Below, piece by piece: positions 6,061 to 7,067 of a DNA stretch of 7,067 nucleotides. The notes beneath the pieces were generated by a model. It made no database searches and had not been told where the DNA came from. It saw nothing but the letters and a program-made list of their open reading frames with translations. Made by a program: the position numbers and the translations under genes. Source of the stretch: Actinomycetes bacterium (lineage in GTDB: Bacteria > Actinomycetota > Acidimicrobiia > Acidimicrobiales > Palsa-688); NCBI GenBank assembly GCA_021798075.1, contig JAJZYO010000100.1:1-7067 (forward strand). The letters are read 5' to 3'. Each line of letters opens with the position of its first letter. Position 1 is the first letter of the stretch.

Positions 6061-6439
6061 ACCCGGCCTCGAGGGCGATCACAGCGTCGACCTCGACGGC
6101 GAAACCGAGGAGTGCCGTCCCCAAGGTTGTGCGAGCCGGCAGAGGCTCCTCGAAGTACTCCCGGTAGACCCTGTCCATCTCCTCGAAGTCGGCCAGGTCG
6201 GCCAGGTACACGCCGACGCGCACTGCGTCGGACAGGCGGGCCCCGGCAGCCTCGGCGACAGCGGCCACGTTGTCCATGGCTCGCCGTACCTGGTCCGCGA
6301 AGGCTTCGGGGACAGCCTTGGTGGCGGGGTCGACGGGGACCTGGCCCGAGACGAAGAGGAACCCGTGGGCGACAATCCCTTGCGAGTACGAGAACGCCGG
6401 CTTGGGGGCGTTGCCGGTCACTACGGCCTTGCGCACCAT
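6059..6439 (-). CDS. RidA-family enamine/imine deaminase
   Basis: A 126-aa protein of standard length for the RidA/YjgF/UK114 family, whose trimers hydrolyse reactive 2-aminoacrylate and related enamines/imines released by PLP-dependent dehydratases. Landmarks are APKPAFSYSQG (11-21, with Tyr18 at the E. coli Tyr17 position), FLFVSGQVPVDPAT (27-40), the LDN-equivalent MDNVAAVAEAAGA (55-67), and PARTT (101-105) with Arg103 aligning to the catalytic Arg105. The residue matching E. coli Glu120 is Asp118 in VEVDAV, a conservative change seen in non-archetypal Rid proteins. The ATG start has GGTAGGG a few nt upstream. The gene sits immediately upstream of the PLP deaminase with a 9-nt gap, so it probably protects the cell from that enzyme's intermediate or speeds keto-acid release. 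The family call is firm. The exact subfamily is not determined. Confidence 0.92.
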   Translation of the reverse strand: MVRKAVVTGNAPKPAFSYSQGIVAHGFLFVSGQVPVDPATKAVPEAFADQVRRAMDNVAAVAEAAGARLSDAVRVGVYLADLADFEEMDRVYREYFEEPLPARTTLGTALLGFAVEVDAVIALEAG

Positions 6440-6460
6440 CTGACCCTACCACGTGGACAA

Positions 6461-6490
6461 GTCAGGGGTTGTACTGCTTCAACCCGTGAC
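6461..6490. promoter_or_regulatory. 30-bp inverted repeat between serine hydrolase and ridA-like gene
   Basis: Arms GTCA-g-GGGTTG (6461-6471) and CAACCC-g-TGAC (6480-6490) pair at 10 of 11 positions around an 8-bp spacer. It lies in the only sizeable gap of the right block, 21 nt upstream of the ridA-like ATG. No T-run follows on either strand, so it is not a standard terminator. The dyad could be an operator controlling the RidA/deaminase/amidohydrolase genes, or an mRNA hairpin that separates their expression from that of the hydrolase. Confidence 0.55.
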
Positions 6491-6529
6491 GACGCGAACC
6501 ACCAGCCCGAACAGCCCCTCTCGGAGCGC

Positions 6530-7067
6530 TCAGCTGAGTGCGTCCGCTACCAGACGGTGCACGTCGGCGCGGAAAGCAGCCTGCTCGTCTAGGCGCCGGC
6601 GGGGATGAATTGCGTTGCTCAGCAAAACGACGGCGACACCACGCTGGCGGTCTACGAGCAACGAAGTCCCGGTAAACCCGGTGTGCCACATTGTCCCCTC
6701 CGGCCAGGCCCCCCACCGCGACGGGCAGAGGCGCCAACCGAGGCCGCGGACATCGTCGTCGGACTTCGCCTGCAGCGTGGCCATCTCTTCCACCGACGAG
6801 GCCGATAGCACGCCGCCGGTGCTGGCTTGGAGCAACGATTGGACGAAGTGCGCGAGGTCTCCGACAGGAGCGAACAGGCCAGCGTGGCCTGCGACGCCGC
6901 CGAGCACCCAAGCGTTGCCGTCGTGCACTTCGCCCCACACCAAACCAGCCCGCGGCCTCTGGTCCCCGTCCAGTTCTGTCGCTGCAACCAACCAGCGCTC
7001 CCCGACCGGCGGGCAGAAGCGCGTCCTCGACATGCCGAGAGGTTCCGCCACCTGAGCTCCAAAGATC
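6530..7067 (-). CDS. Serine hydrolase, beta-lactamase/S12 family (C-terminal part; 5' end outside window)
   Basis: The reading frame stays open to the right edge, giving 179 codons of visible protein that begin IFGAQVAEPLGMSRT. The GTG at 7051 is therefore an internal Val codon and not the start. The sequence matches the second half of class C beta-lactamase-like serine hydrolases (EstB-type esterases, D-aminopeptidases and DD-peptidases of family S12): PLGM near the helical region, GEVHDGNAWVLGGVAGHAGLF, GLGW, and HTGFTGTSLLVD, in which HTG takes the place of the KTG motif. The nucleophile motif SxxK and the YxN motif lie upstream, outside the window, so catalytic competence cannot be judged. 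It ends in TGA at 6530-6532, inside the palindrome CTCAGCTGAG. As first gene of the block it may release D-amino acids or acyl groups for the enzymes downstream, but esterase activity is equally possible. Confidence 0.88.
   Translation of the reverse strand, partial: IFGAQVAEPLGMSRTRFCPPVGERWLVAATELDGDQRPRAGLVWGEVHDGNAWVLGGVAGHAGLFAPVGDLAHFVQSLLQASTGGVLSASSVEEMATLQAKSDDDVRGLGWRLCPSRWGAWPEGTMWHTGFTGTSLLVDRQRGVAVVLLSNAIHPRRRLDEQAAFRADVHRLVADALS

Noticed and set aside
6449..6456. CCACGTGG palindrome near the ridA-like start as an operator
   Set aside because: An 8-bp palindrome occurs often by chance in GC-rich DNA and no partner site or regulator supports it.
6461..6490. Intrinsic terminator after the serine hydrolase
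   Set aside because: The stem is present but no T-run follows on either strand.
6530..7051. Serine hydrolase starting at the GTG at 7051
   Set aside because: The frame is open to the window edge and the upstream residues (IFGAQ before VAEPLGM) fit the family, so the GTG is internal and the gene is cut by the window.

Overview
The window is gene-dense, high-GC bacterial chromosome with short intergenic gaps, Shine-Dalgarno sites and at least three TTG start codons. Codon third positions are strongly G/C. The style fits a high-GC lineage such as Actinomycetota, but no marker gene fixes the taxon. I see no rRNA, tRNA, CRISPR array, transposase or phage gene.

Left block (about 1-2131, minus strand): two tandem Gfo/Idh/MocA-family NAD(P)-dependent dehydrogenases, the upstream one ending in a TGATG overlap with the next. 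A possible further minus-strand gene starts near 107 and runs toward the left edge. Control region (2132-2293): a convincing sigma70-type promoter (TTGACA-N18-TATATT) drives the dehydrogenases. It overlaps an AT-rich dyad and a weaker divergent -10 element for the regulator. The dehydrogenase transcript would have a leader of about 115 nt with two hairpins.

Centre (2294-3520, plus strand): a ROK-family transcriptional regulator with an N-terminal winged helix and a sugar-kinase-like fold whose zinc motif has been lost. It converges on the next block, and the two stop codons overlap within a CTAG tetramer.

Right block (3517-7067, minus strand), in transcription order: a serine hydrolase of the beta-lactamase/S12 family (5' end outside the window); a 90-nt gap with a 30-bp inverted repeat; a RidA-type enamine/imine deaminase; a PLP-dependent D-serine-dehydratase-like amino acid deaminase; and a cog3964-type amidohydrolase/deacetylase. 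The last three are spaced about 10 nt apart with SD sites overlapping the preceding stop codons, so they look translationally coupled. The chemistry is coherent: release or deacylation of N-acyl-D-amino acids or D-peptides, PLP-dependent deamination, and clean-up of the reactive enamine/imine by RidA.

Together with a sugar-sensing regulator and two dehydrogenases, the locus looks like a catabolic island for a sugar or amino-sugar compound carrying D-amino-acid or acyl groups. Cell-wall-derived material is one possibility. The joint substrate is inference.
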